DNA from: Conchocele bisecta
Lineage: Eukaryota; Mollusca; Bivalvia; Lucinida; Thyasiridae
Assembly: GCA_029237695.1 (NCBI GenBank)
Contig: CM055279.1
Location: 23,253,919-23,317,918 of the forward strand
Reading direction: 5' to 3'
DNA: 64,000 nucleotides
How positions within the stretch are numbered: position 1 is the first letter of the stretch; every line of letters begins with the position of its first letter. The notes beneath the pieces are model-generated. The model was given only the letters and a program-made list of their open reading frames with translations, ran no database searches and was not told the DNA's origin. Positions 11,801-26,800 of this stretch are shown here, in pieces. Position numbers and translations under genes: made by a program.

Positions 11801-14800
11801 ACTTTGCTAGATAAGTATACTTTGCAATGTGGGTGAAATAGGCTACAGGTAATTGTACAGTGACTCTGACTATAACTGTACCAGTACATAGTAAATATAT
11901 GGTTAGTGCCGTCGAATATAGAATATATTCGGTTGAGCCTTAGACAGCTTTATTAGGGCAAGCTTTAACGAACCGCTATAAAGTTGTCGGGGCGAAACCG
12001 AATATATTTTATATTCGACGGTACTAATCATGTATTTAATTTATACCGCATACAAAACTTAATTGTTTTAACGTGCGTGACGTCATCTTTTGATGTCATT
12101 CCTCGCCATACGTTGCAAATCTAGCGACGTCATTGAAAGCAAAATGACGGCGTCCACTCTAGTTAGATTCGGTATTGTGTCTGATTAAATCTCCGATTTA
12201 TTTATGATGAGCTTCAATATTAGCTGGTTTTAGACTACACAGTTGTCATAATAAGCATTTATAAAATCATGATGGACATCCCTGTGTCGTTGGTTACGTC
12301 GCATATAATTCCAGCACAAAAATATTTACACAATTCCCTAACATTTAATTGGCCCGTAGCAAGTCTCTGTCCAAAATTTATATCCCAGTAAACTCCCACG
12401 ACGAACTACTTTCAGTAACCGTGAGGCGCAGTTAAAATAATGCTTAAGAAAATGGAAAATAAACACATTTTCTTGATGAATTTATTTCAAATGCTGGAAT
12501 TATAAGGAATGAATGGCCTTTTTGTTGAATTTATCGGGGATATAAACTAACTTGGAAAAGTTGCGGGAATACTGGACGAGGCCTTCTGGCCTTCGTCCAG
12601 TATTCCCGCGACTTTTCCAAGTTTATACCCCGATAGATTCCACAAAAAGGCCATTCATTCCTATAATAAATCAATAATGTTGTAAAAATGGACAAAACTT
12701 CAGCTGAACCGACAGCGATTTTGATTTTAAAATTCGCTGCCATAATGAATTTGCTGTTGAGACTGACCAATCAGAGGTAACAATTAGGGGTCAAAGGTGA
12801 AAAAATAAAGGCAAAAACCGCACTTCAGGTATATTAGGTTACTTCAGATATAAACAGCATTTATTCACCCCCCTTTATTACGCTACACGGAGCAATGGTT
12901 GCGGTATAAAACTATTTACGAATTATAATAGGCATTGGTTGTGAAATGATCAGTTTGTTTTATACTTATTATTGTATGTTCCACGTTTTTCTGCCGACAA
13001 ACTTTTGGCTATAAAACACATTAACGGTACATGCCCGCTCAGTAGGCACAGAATGTTGTTTATAGGAATTAAATAAGTGTATAATTGTGTTACTATTCCA
13101 CCAGTTCTAAAAATTACGAGTGCCCGTTATACAGATATAATCATTTACTAATATTTATTTTACTGATAGTGACGCGCAGTGGTATCAGGCTATTTTCATA
13201 TGCAAATGAGGCATGGTATGTTTTAATTATTTATACAAATTAAATGTGTCGCCTAAAAAAATTGTATTTTTGACAGATTATAAAGTATGATCATTGCACA
13301 TCATAAAATAAATGCAGAGAATAAATAGTAATGTCCGTTAACATTCAAGGCAACACGGTTATCGCCCCTGATATCAGTGTGGAAATTTATGTCTGATATA
13401 AAATGTATAATAATGCCAATCAATATGTGGGGTAATGGTGAATGAATGTTTATTTTGCCAGGAAATGTCTCAGATGATGTCTCTGATATAAAGAACAGTT
13501 TGTGTGGGCATGTACCTTTAAATCTAAAAAATATTAAATGCAAATATTTTTTCACCAATAACACAAAAGTCACCCTCCCTAAAAATTGTGTTGGATGAAA
13601 TTCCATCAAATATTGATTTTATAGCGAAAAAAGCGATTTTCCTATGTGAATTTAACATGGGGGGAAAAAGAGGTGGAGAACGTGGAAGAGGAGTAAAAAA
13701 AAAATAAAAAAAATTGGAGATCGACTCCGAAACCTGGCTAGATGGAAATGATGTATCTAAGAAAACAAGTTAGATTTTGAAAATCTTTCCACAAATGAAA
13801 AATTACTTCAAAAACATCTAATTTCAGCCCCCATGTTCAATTCCCATATGAAAATATTTTTTTTCACAATAAAATCAATATTTCATGGGATTTCATCCAA
13901 TAATTATTTTTTGGGGAGGGGGACTTTTTTATTATTCAAGAAAAAGTTCTTATATTTAAATATTTCTTGGATTTAATGTGTTTAACTCTTTGCATGCTAG
14001 CGGCGAAAATATCCGCCAAACGAATTAGGAGTACATGTATATGTTTTATTTCTCTGTAAATGTCTTGAAATTTTATTAGAATTGAGTCCTGAGGACTCAA
14101 TTCTAATGAAATTCCAAGACATATTCATGATATTTATGGGGAGAAATACAAGAAAGTATGATGAATTCTTGTCCGCTAGTTTTGAACTATTTATAGCCCA
14201 CAAATTTCCCAGCATGCAAAGAGTTTGTCGGCAGCAAAACGCGGAACAAACAGTATATTTTTATCACTTTCTGTGGATCTATGTGGACTGGAGAAATGGG
14301 GCTCATAGGATTTGCGAACAGTGTAGATCCAGATCAGCCTGTGCATCCGCACAGTCTGATCAGGTTCTGCCCTGTTCGCCATTTCATCAATGAAACACCT
14401 GTCATGCTTCTTACAAGCAATATACATGTAGATCATTATCAGGCTACAGGAGTTATTTGATCAGGGGCCCGTTTCACCAACATTGCAAAGTATACTTTTC
14501 TGGCAAAGTATACTTCGAGGGAGAAATTTTCAATTTTACGATAAATTTATTATTTTTTATTATACTGAATTTATTACATTATCACAGACATTTTGGCTGT
14601 GATAATGTAATAAAGTCAGTATAATAATTCTGCACACTTTTAATCATCAAATATATGCAGTCGTTAGTTCTATATGAAATAATGCATTTCGGGAAAAATA
14701 AATGATTTCTCCCTCAAAGTATACTTTGCTAGATAAGTATACTTTGCAATGTTGGTGAAATCGGCTACATGGGCTATTTGATCAGGAGCTACCCCAAGTT

Positions 14801-17800
14801 CTCCAGTGACAGCCACATATATCGGAGACTCACTTTAACATTTAATCCAAATTCTCCGATGGTCTCGCGTTGCAACTTCAACCATGTTGTCATGCGACAC
14901 TGCCTGAAAATTTGGGATATTTAACATTAGACTTTAGTTGGCTTTGTACAGAGCTCCAGATAAGCTGCGTATTTGCATAAATACCCAATTAAAATTGCCA
15001 AAAACCCAATTGAAATCAGAAGTAGCGAGTATCAAAAAGCAATTAAAAATTTGTGGTACCTTTATCATGCTTCAGAAAACAACAAACTGACCACAAATAT
15101 ATCATATTTTTCTTATTTTCAATGAAAACACATCTTGGTATTTCATTAGAATTGTCTCCAAGGAAACAATTCTAATGAAATGCCAAGACATGTTTTCATT
15201 TCAAAGCTAACTATTCAATAATTGCTGTCTGTTTATGTGTAAACAGTAGTGTGATTTTATTTTACCCAATTAACATTTTGAAATACCCAATTGCTTCAGA
15301 AATGATGGAGTGACAATACTCAATTACAAATTCCTTATCTGGAGCCCTGTTTGTAGCTAGTCTTGCTGTTTTTCTTTACATTAACCACCTGCTGCCATTG
15401 TTGTTGTTGTTGCTGCACCATCACCTGCACATCACCTGCACCATCTAACCAATCATGCGTAGACGTGCGAAGTTTGGCCGGTGAGTACCTTTATCGCTTA
15501 TTACATTGTGGAGCATAATTATATTATAGGAATGAATGGCCTTTTTGTGGAATTTATCGGGGTATAAACTTGGAAAAGTCGCGGATAAATTCCACAAAAA
15601 GGCCATTCATTCCTTATAATTTATCAAGAAAATGTGTTTATTTTGACAGACGGCAGCCATTTGTTTACATTGACAGCACTGACAGCGCACCTGTAGAAAG
15701 TAGTTCGACGTGGGAGTTTGCGGGGATATAAATTTTGGACAGAGACTTAATTGCTACGGGCCAATCAAATGTTAGGGAATTGTGTAAATATTTTTGTGCT
15801 GGAATTATACTCTGATGGCTGAGAATTGGATTTTTAGCTCGACTATTCGAAGAATAAGTAGAGCTTATGTTGTCACCCCGGCGTCGGCGTTGGCGTCGGC
15901 GTCACCGTCACGCCTTGGTTAAGGTTTTTAGTCAAGTTTGTATATGGAATACTACTGGCCCTACACCCACCATACTTGGACAACTTCATCTCCTAGTGAT
16001 GTACATCAATAACCCCTGATCTATATTTGACCTTGACCTACATTTCCTCTTGAATTACTTGCTTAATTCCCCTTGGTTAAGGTTTTTAGTCAACCTTGGT
16101 TAAGGTTTTTAGTCAAGCTTGTATATGCAATACCACTGGCCCTACACCCACCATACTTGGACAAACCTTCAATTAACTTTTTTTCATCCTCTAGTGATCC
16201 ACATCAATAACCCCTCATCTATATTTGACCTTGACCTACATTTCCTCTTGTTGAATTACTTACTTAATTCCCCTTGGTTAAGGTTTTTAGTCAACCTTGG
16301 TTAAGGTTTTTTTTCAAGCTTGTACATTGAATACTATTGTGCATCCAGACACCATACTTCGACAACCTTTTCTCATAGGTATGTACATCAATAACCCCTG
16401 ATCTATATTTGACCTTGACCTACATTTCCTCTTCAATTACTTACTTAATTCCTTTTGGTTAAGGTTTTTAGTCAACCTTCTATATGGAATACTACTGGCC
16501 CTACACCCACCATACTTGGACAACTTCATCTCCTAGTGATGTACATCAACAACCCCTGATCTATATTTGACCTTGACCTACATTTCCTCTTGAATTACTT
16601 ACTTAATTCCCCTTGGTTAACGTTTTTAGTCAAGCTTGTAGATGGAATACTCCTGGCCCTACACCAACCATACTTGGACAACTTCATCTCCTAGTGATGT
16701 ACATCAACAACCCCTGACCTATATTTGACCTTCACCTACATTTAACCTTGAATTACTTACTTAATTCCCCTTGGTTAAGGTTTTTACTCGACCTTGGTTA
16801 AGCTTTTTACTCAAGCTTGTACATGGAATACTATTGTGCATACAGACACCATACTTGGACAACCTTTTTCTCATAGTGATGTACATCAATAACCCCTGAT
16901 CTATATTTGACCTTGACCTACATTTCCTCTTGAATTTCTTACTTAATTCTCTTTGGTTAAGGTTTTTAGTCAAGCTTGTAGATGGAATACTCATGGCCCT
17001 ACACCAACCATAATTGGACAACTTCATCTCCTAGTGATGTACATCAACAACCCCTGACCTATATTTGACCTTGACCTACAATTAACCTTAAATTACTTAC
17101 TTAATTCCCCTTGGTTAAGGTTTTTAGTCAAGCTTGTAGATGGAATACTATTGTGCATACAGACACCATACTTGGATAACTTTTTCTCATAGAGATGTAC
17201 ATCAATAACCCCTGACCTTTATTTTACCTTCACCTACATTTAACCTTGAATTACTTGTTTAATGTTTATAGTCAAGCTTGTATATGGAATACTTCTGGGC
17301 CTACATCAACCATACTTGGACAACTTCATCTCCTAGTGATGTACATCAATAATCCCTGACCTATATTTGACCTTGACCTACTTTTATCCTTGGATTACTT
17401 AGTTATCTCCCCTTGGTTACGGTTTTTACTCAAGCTTGTATATGGAATACTCCTGGGCCTACAGCAACCATACTTGGAAAACTTTATCTCCTAGTGATGT
17501 ACATCAATAACCCCTGACCTATATCTGACATTGACCTACATTTAACCTTGAATTACTTACTTAATTTCCCTTGGTTAATGTTTTTAGTCAACCTTGGTTA
17601 AGGTTTTTATGCAGGCCGCAGCCATCTTCTTTGTCAAGCTATGTGTACATCGACAACCCTCGTAGTCGAGCTATGCTGTTCTCCTACAGCTCTTGTTTAT
17701 TATGCCCCCGCCACCGAATGGTGTGGGGGTCATATAGTGTTACCGGCGTACGTCCCGAAACCGTAACGCTCGTGTAAATGGCTTATAATTTCTGTTTCCT

Positions 17801-20800
17801 GCTCGGATTTGCTTCACATTTCACACACGCATTGCTCCAATGGTCCTCTACCGCCCTGTGACAAATCGACATTCGTCCCGCCCCCGCTAAACCCAGGGTC
17901 AAGGTCACAGACTTGATGCGTTCGAAACCTTAACGCTGGGTAAATGGCTTATAATTTCTGTTTCCTTGCTCGGATCTGCTTCACATTTCATACACGCATT
18001 GCTCCAATGGTCCTCTGCCACCCTGTGACAAATCCACATTCATCCCGCCCCCGCTAAGCCCAGGGTCAAGGTCACAGACTTGGTGCGTTCGAAACCTTAA
18101 TGCTGGGTAAATGTCTTATAATTTCTGTTTCCTTGCTCGGGTCTGCTTCACATTTCACAAACGCATTGCTCCAATGGTCCTCTGCCACCCTGTGACAAAT
18201 CCACATTCGTGCCGCCCCCGCTAAGCCCAGGGTCAAGGTCACAGACTTGGTGCGTTCGAAACCTTAATGCTGGGTAAATGCCTTATAATTTCTGTTTCCT
18301 TGCTCGGATCTGCGTAAGATTTCACACACACATTGCTCCAATGGTCCTCTGCCACCCTGTGACAAATCCACATTCGTGCCGCCCCCGCCAAGCCCAGGGT
18401 CAAGGTCACAGACTTGGTGCGTTCGAAACCTTAACGCTGGGTAAATGCCTTATAATTTCTGTTTCCTTGCTCGGATCTGCTTCACATTTCACATACGCAT
18501 TGCTCCAATGGTCCTCTGCCACCCTGTGACAAATCCACATTCGTGCCGCCCCCGCCAAGCCCAGGGTCAAGGTCACAGACTTGGTGCGTTCGAAACCTTA
18601 ACGCTGGGTAAATGCCTTATAATTTCTGTTTCCTTGCTCGGATCTACTTCACATTTCACACACGCATTGCTCCAATGGTCCTCTGCCACCCTGTGACAAA
18701 TCCACATTCGTGCCGCTCCCGCCAAGCCCAGGGTCAAGGTCACAGACTTGGTACGTTCGAAACCTTAACGCTGGGTAAATGCCTTATAATTTCTGTTTCC
18801 TTGCTCGGATCCTTGCTTCACATTTCACACACGCATTGCTCCAATGGTCCTCTGCCACCCTGTGGCTGCCAGCGGGGGCATTCGTGTGCCGACAGGCCAC
18901 ATTTCTAGTTTCGCAATAAAATAAATATTGTACGGAATTTAATCAAATAATTTTTTTTCGGGATGGTAACTTTTTTGTTATTGATGAAAAAGTACTTACA
19001 TTTAAATATTTTTGGGATTTAATGTGTTTAATAGACAAATGTTTGTCGGCAGCAAAATGTGGAACAGACTGTAAGTTTTATTCTTCAAATTACATGTAGT
19101 ATTTTCACTGCCGTTGATAATGATGAAGCCCTGATTTTATGTTTTTGCAGTGACATCAAAGACACGATGGACCTATACCTCGCTGGCAACAATAAATTGT
19201 TGACAGACAGTCGCCTCAATGACAAGGACTGTGAAGCGTTGTACAAGCTTCTACAGAACAATGTGTTTATCACCAGTCTCGACCTCCGCTACAATAACAT
19301 CACTGACGAAGGTGCGACGTGGTTAGCACAGTTACTGCAGGTATGAAAACTGGAGCGAAATAAACTTTAATTGTCAAATCAACAGTATATTTCAACTTAA
19401 CCCTTTGACCGCTACTCACAACAATTGTCGTCTGCTGTTGCTTTTATATCTTGCCTTATTTCTCAATAAAAACATGTTTTGAAGTGCTGTCAAAGCATGT
19501 TGTGAATTATTCTAAAGTGCTGTTAAAGCTGTTTTTGATGGTAAAAATGGAAAATATAAAATAAACAACAGACGACAAAACAAATAAGATAGCGGTCGAA
19601 GGGTTAACAAAACTTAATTGTGTACAAATCATTAGTTTTGTTTAGTTTCAATATAATATTGATCATGTATTGTGTTGTGTTGTGTTTTATTGTATCGTAT
19701 TGTATTGCATCACTGACAGAAAAACGTACAATAAATAAGGAGGAAATACATGTACATGCAAGCCTATGGTATTTTCAAAGTTGGTGCATGTCCACTGAGT
19801 GTACTGAGGCACAATTTGTTTTGAAGAACCTTAGTAAGCGATGGCATATACCTATTATTAAAGTCACTACGTGTACCAGATCATGTTGTTCTAATTTCAG
19901 GACTGAATATATATTTTGATTGTAAATATTGAGTTCTGAAGTTGGGATTTACCCCCCTTGGACAGGTAGATATGGGACTCGACCCCGTTGACCCGTCTGC
20001 GTGTAGACTCCCTGAGGCTTGTACCTCTATGTCAGAAAAGCGGACGTTAAACCCTATTCACTCACTCACTCACTCACTACGTGTACTGCACTGTTGTAAA
20101 GGTCATTTACCGTTTGAGCCACTTGTCTATATAATGATATAGGCATGTAATATGGTTTACACAAAGCAAATGATGGCCTTACATCTATCTCAGACCGATA
20201 ACCTGTATAGGTACCAGGGGCCCGTTTCACTAAACTTCTTACGACTAAAATGTTCATAAGCGCAAATTTAGAATCGTCTGCAAATTTCAATTGATGGATT
20301 TACATTTATTGAGCATAGGCTGCATATGCAGCCTATGCTCAATAAATGTAAATCCAACAATTATTTACAAGAAAACATTGTTAATGTGAAATTTACAGAC
20401 TATCATAATTTTGCACTTACGAACATTTTAGTCGTAGGAAGTTTAGTGAAACGGCCCCCAGTAGCCTATTTCACCAACATTGCAAAGTATACTTTGAGGG
20501 AGAAATTTTCAATTTAAGGATAATTTTATTAATTTTTATTATACTGAATTTATTACATTATCACAGCCATTTTGCTATGGCTGTGATAATGTAATAAATT
20601 CAGTATAATAATTCTGCATGCTTTTAATCATCAATATATGCAGTCGGTAGTTCTATATGAAATAATGCATTTCGGGGGATAATAAATGATTACTCCCTCA
20701 AAGTACACTTTGCTAGATAAGTATACTTTGCAATTTTGATGAAATCGTCTACTGGTATGATAAACATTTTTCTCGCCCTGTGACACATGAAGTGTTTGTA

Positions 20801-23800
20801 TTCCAGGAAAATAACAACATTGCAGAGATAAACCTCATGTGTAATGACATTGGACAGAACGGTGCTGAGGCTATTGCCAGAGCTCTTCATGTGAGTACAG
20901 TTACTTCATCCACGGCAGTTCACACCACCATGGCAGCCACGCTATACCGTGGCACTATTTTGGACCGGTCCATCCGTCCGTCACTAAACTTGACCCTCAC
21001 TACGCGGGAGACGAAAATTGTCTTCTGCTGATCTTCATTTTGCCTTAATTCTTAACACAAAAACCTGTTTTGGCAGCACATGAGAATCGTCTCCAGTGGA
21101 GACGATTCTCATGCGCTGTCAAAACAGGTTTTTATCGAGAAATATTGAAAATAAAACATTTCCAGCAGACGACACAATTTAATTCAGCGAAGTAAGGGTT
21201 AACATCAAAGAAATATGTTATAACTTCTATTTCCTTCATAGAAAATTCTTAACATTTCATGTATACATTTCTCTAAGGCACAACTATCATGCTGTGACAA
21301 ACCCATGACCGTCCAAGCCCCGCTCATCCCAAGTTCAAGGTCAAATGTTCAGTCTCTTTACAAAACTTAACATCTGAGAAATCGGTTATAACTTCTATTT
21401 CCTTTATCGAAAATTCTTAATATTTCATGCATACATTCCTCTAAGGCACTACTATCATGCTGTGACAAACCCATGACTGTCCAACCCAGGGATTCCACTG
21501 GGGAAAATAAAAAAATCGCCACTTCCAAAAAAAAACAACAATTGGCGATAAAAAAATTAAAATTTTCTTTTTTTTGGATTTTTTTTGGATTTTTTTTCGA
21601 AAATTGTTATTTTTTATCGCCAATTGTTTATTTTTATCGCGAATTGCGAAAGTGGCGATCGCCAGCGGAATCCCTGCCAACCCCATCTGATCTCAAGGTA
21701 ACATACTTAGTCTCTTCAGAAAACTTACCATTGGATGAATCAGTTATAACTTCTTCATCAAAACTTTTCCATATGTTCATGCCTGCATTCCTCTAAGGGT
21801 CTACTATCATGACCTGCCATATCCATTTGTCTGTGTGTCCGTGAGTCCGTCCGGAACATTAAGCAGTAGCCGGAGTTTCTCAATTATGTCACAACTTCTA
21901 TATCCCTTGAAGGATTACTTACACATTTCAACACATCATATTTGTGGATAAATGCCACACATCTATGCTGCCCTTAATATGACTTTGACATTTTGACCTT
22001 CATAACTTTGAACTTTTTCCCACATTAAGAAGTTCGCCAGAGTTTCTCAATTATGTCATAACTTCTATATCCCTTGAAGGATTACTTAAATATTTCAACA
22101 CATCATATTTGTGGATAAATGCCACACATCTATGCTGCCCTTAATATGACCTTGACCTTTTGACCTTCACAACTTTTTCACACGTTAAGAAGTTCGCTGG
22201 AGTTTCTCAATTCTGTCATTACTTCTATATCTCATGAAGGATTACTTTAATACTTCAATACATCATACTTGTGGACATATGCGACACATCCATGCTGCCC
22301 TTAATATGACCTTGACAACTTTGAATTTGTTCACGCATTGCCGTAATAAGTTCGCCGGAGTTGCTCAATTATGTCTTAGCTTCTATATCCCTTGAAGGAT
22401 TAGTTAAATATTGTTACATGGTTTCCGTTGTTTGCACATATGTGCAAACAAATAGCGCGTGCTGTTTGCACATGGCTTTAGGCAATGCTCATTCCGGGGC
22501 CGCGCCTAATGGAAGTGCCTTCATGACGTCACTACGCGGAAGTGCCTTCATGACGTCACTACTTCATGACGTTCATGACGTTCGTGACATGGCCCCGGAA
22601 TATGCATACCGAAAATTATTTACGTGAATGGGACGATTTTATAAAAGTACTGAAAATACTGAATATAATGCTCAAATTACATCAGTCTTTTGTTGGAAAT
22701 GTAACAATAACGTTTGATCATGTCCAGCCGTGTGCAAACGTTTGCTGTGGCCCTCGGGAACTGTTTGAACCCGCGGCCTGCGGCCTTGGGGTTCAAACAG
22801 TTCCCTCGGGCCACAGCAAACGTTTGCACACGTCTGGACATGATCAAACCTTATATTTCAACACAGCATACTGGTGGACAAACACCACACATCCATGCTG
22901 CCCGTAATATGACCTTCACAACTTTGTACTCTTTTTACACATTAATAGTTCGCCAGAGTTTCTCAATTCTGTCATAACTTCTATATCACTTGATGGATTA
23001 CTTTAGTATGTCAATACATCAAACATGTGGATAAATGTCACACATCCATGCTGCCCATAATATGACCTTGACCTTTTGACCTTGACAACTTTGTACTTTT
23101 TTAATAGTTCTCCTGAGTTTTCTCAATTCTGTCATAACTTCTATAACCTTCACACCTTTAAACTTTTTCACACAATAAGAACTTTGCCGGAGTTTCTCAA
23201 TTCTGTCATATCTTCTATAGCCATTGAAGGATTACTTTGATATTTCAATACATCATACGTGTGCACAAATGCTACCCTTAATATGACATTCACCATTCAA
23301 CCGTCACAACTGTGCTTATGAATAATTATCACTTTTGGTTGATTTACTTTGCCACAGTTCTCCAATCTGCAACTGGGGGTATTCGTGTGCCGACAGGCCA
23401 CATTTTCTTGTTCACATTAATTCTTTTACAGGAGTTTGCATAAGATCACACAATCATGCTGCCCCCAATATGATCTTCACCATTTGACGTTCACAACTGT
23501 GCTTATGAATAGTTATCACTTTTGGTTAATTAACTTTGCCACTTTCTCCAATCTGCCACCGTGGGCATGCGTGTGACGACAGGCCACATTTTCTTGTTTT
23601 CTTATTGCTCTCGGAAAACTATGAAAATATATCATGGAATTTCATTGGAATTGCATCGTTCCGATGCAATTCCATTGAAATTCCATGATATATTGGGCTG
23701 CTATTTTAGCGTGCAAAGGGTTACATAATCACCCATGTTTCTCTATACTTTCTATGCAAAACAGTCAACAAAGAAATCGTCCGATTCGACATTCATGTGC

Positions 23801-26800
23801 AGATAGCTAGGCCACATGTTCTTGTTCCTCCTAAATCATGTAAAACATGCCATGCAAAAAATTATTTAAAACCATCTAATGTTAAGATAATTATACCCCC
23901 GGCATACGAAGTAGGGGTATATAATTTGGTAAGTCGTTTTGACTTCAAACTTGATATACTTCCTTATCATCATCCATATTTTCATTCCATACAACACCCA
24001 TGCAGCCTTCATGTTCAAGGTGAAGGTAAAATTACGTAGAAATTTACTTTAAAGATTTTTAAATATTTGCATTAAAGTTTGTATATGTCGGTCCAGGTGG
24101 CGGCCGGGGGTATACATGAGCGCCTGCTCACTTTCTCTATTGTCTGTTTCACGAAACCTGCCCAAATTTTACGGCCATATAAACAATGCAAAAACAATAT
24201 TTTTTTGGATAATATTAAATTAAAGGAAAATTTAAGAATGAGCCTTCTTTTTATTTCGTGAAATTCGGTCAAATATTGATTTTATTACGAAAAATTGATT
24301 TCTCTATGGGAATTTAACATGGGGGAAAAAGAGGTAAGGCAGTGTGGGAGGAGTCAAACAATTTTTTTGGAAATTGGCTCCGAAACCTAGCTAGATAGCT
24401 TGGATATGATCTAACTAAGAAAACAAAAGTTAAATTTTAAAAATCGGTCCAGTATTACTAAAATTCAAAAAAATTTCCCCATGTTAAATCCCCATAGACA
24501 TCTATGGGGATTTAACATGGGGAAATTTTGTTTTCGCAATAAAATCAATATTTGACCAAATTTCACGAAATAAAAAGAAGGCTCATTCTTAATTTTTCCT
24601 TTAATTTAATATTATCAAAAGAAATCTTGTTTTTGAATTGTTTATATAGCCGTAAAATTTGGGCAGCTTTCGTGAAACAGACAGTAGTTATATTAAAAAC
24701 GATCTGTACCTGTATTCTTTCAGTTCATTTTAGTATCATATTTTTTCACTCAGAAAAATGTTTGCCTGAGGTCATTACGATTAAACGGCAACAAGATTGG
24801 CAACCGTGGCGGGATGTTTTTCGCCCAGATGTTGCAGATTAATCCCACATTGGCCGAACTTGACCTGGGTGATACAGATTTGGTGCGTATACACACATGA
24901 TACTGATCTAATGCTGAGCGTACACCATCTTCCTGACAGAAAATTCTACTTGTTTTTTCTTATTTCTGTGCATAAGTATATGTTGTAAGCACTCATTGTG
25001 TCGCCATAGATCAGCTTGCACATCTGTAGCCGATTTCACCAACATTGCAAAGTATACTTTTCTAGCAAAGTATACTTTGAGGGAGTAATCATTTATTTTT
25101 CCTGAAATGCATTATTTCATATAGAACTAACGACTGCATATATTTGATGATTGAAAGTATGCAGAATTATTATACTGAATTTATTACATTATCACAGCCA
25201 AAATGGCTGTGATAATGTAATAAATTCAGTATAATAAAAATTAATAAATTTCTCCTAAAATTGAAAATTTCTCCCTCAAAGTATACTTTGCTAGAAAAGT
25301 TTACTTTGAAATGTTGGTGAAATAAATGGCTATTTTAAATGTGTGAAATGAAATGGCTAAAATGAAATGTTGAAATAGGCAATTTGAAATGGTTGGAAAG
25401 AAATTGGCTATTTGAAATGTTGGTGAAATAGGCTATTTGAAATGTTGGTGAAATAGGCTATTTGAAATGTTGGTGAAATTGGCTATTTGAAATGTTGGTG
25501 AAATAGGCTATTTGAAATGTTGGTGAAAGGAGAAATAGGCTATTTGAAATGTTGGTGAAATAGGCTATTTGAATGTTGGTGAAATAGGCTATTTGGAATG
25601 TTGGTGAAATAGGCTATTTGAAAATTTGTTGAAATGGCTATTTGGAAATGTTGGTGAAATAGGCTTGATATGGCTATTGGAATGTTGGTGAAATAGGCTA
25701 TTTGGAATGTTGGTGAAATAGGCTATTTGAAATGTTGGTGAAATAGGCTATTTGAAATGTTGGTGAAATAGGCTATTTGGAATGTTGGTGAAAGTGAAAT
25801 TGGCTATTTGAATCCCTTGTTGGTGAAATAGGATTGGATGTGGTGAAATAGGCTATTTGGAATGGTTGGTTGAATAGGCTATTTGGAATGTTGGTGAAAT
25901 AAGGCTATTTGAAATGTTGGTGAAATTGGCTATTTGAAATGTTGGTGAAAATAGGATATTTGGAATGTTGGGTGAAATAGGCTTTTTGGAAATGTTGGTG
26001 AATAGGCTATTTGGGAATGTTGGGTGAAATAGGCTATTTGAAAAGTTGGTGAAATATGCTTTTGGAATGTTGGTGGAAAATAGGCCTATTTGAAATGTTG
26101 GTGGGAAATTTTAGGCTATTTGAAATGTTGGTGAAATAGGGCCTATTGGGAATGTTGTTTGAAATAGGCTATTGATGTTGGTGAAAATAGGCCTAATTTG
26201 GAAATGTTGGTGAAATAGGTATTTGAAATGTTGGTGAAAGGCTATGATAAAGGCTGAAATGCTATTTGAAATGTTGGTGAAATAGGCTATTTGGAATGTT
26301 GGTGAAATAGGCTATTTGAAATGTTGGTGAAATAGGCTATTTGAAATGTTGGTGAAATAGGCTGAAATGGAGTGTTGTAAATGGCTATTTGGAAATGTTG
26401 GTGAGGCTAAGGTAAATGGCTATTTGAATGTGGTGAAATAGGCAAATATTTGAAATGTTGGTGAAAATAGGCTATTTGAAATGTTGGTGAGGAAATAGGT
26501 ATTTTGAAATTGGTGTGATAGGCTATTTGAATGTTGGTGAAATAGGCTATTTGAAAGTTGGTGAAATAGGTTTGATGGTTGGTGATTTAAGGTATGGATT
26601 TGGAATGTTGGTGAAATAGGCTACTGATAGTCCAATCAGTACCTACACATATACTGTTTGATTTGTGGATGATTCTACCATTGCAGTCTAAGGATACAAT
26701 ATAGGAATGAATGGCCTTTTTGTGGAATTTATCGGGGTATAAACTTGGAAAAGTCGCGGGAATACTGGACGAAGGCCGGAAGGCCTCGTCGAGTATTCCC

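Larger units (their letters stand above)
20930..23600 (+). mobile_element. Pearl-like element complex P4 with nested insertions
   Basis: Begins near a GCCAC-GCTATACC-GTGGC hairpin. Carries tandem cores with AAACTTAACATC, GTTATAACTTCTATTTCCTT and ATGCTGTGACAAACCCATGA. From 21850 a second core type follows, with GAGTTTCTCAATTATGTCA and TGAAGGATTACTT. Two right ends are present, GTGTGCCGACAGGCCACATT then TTCTTGTT near 23376-23408 and a second near 23570-23598. An H4 MITE, an H8 MITE and a long palindrome are nested inside, so the original may be two elements. Confidence 0.65.

Noticed and set aside
18278..18908. Overlapping open frames of 83-98 codons with near-identical sequence
   Set aside because: They tile the 167-bp pearl core in one frame; no start context, no splice sites.
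22714..22977. Coding potential across the CGCGGCCTGCGGCC palindrome
   Set aside because: The frame reads through both arms of a perfect hairpin repeat also seen at 52680 and 1370.
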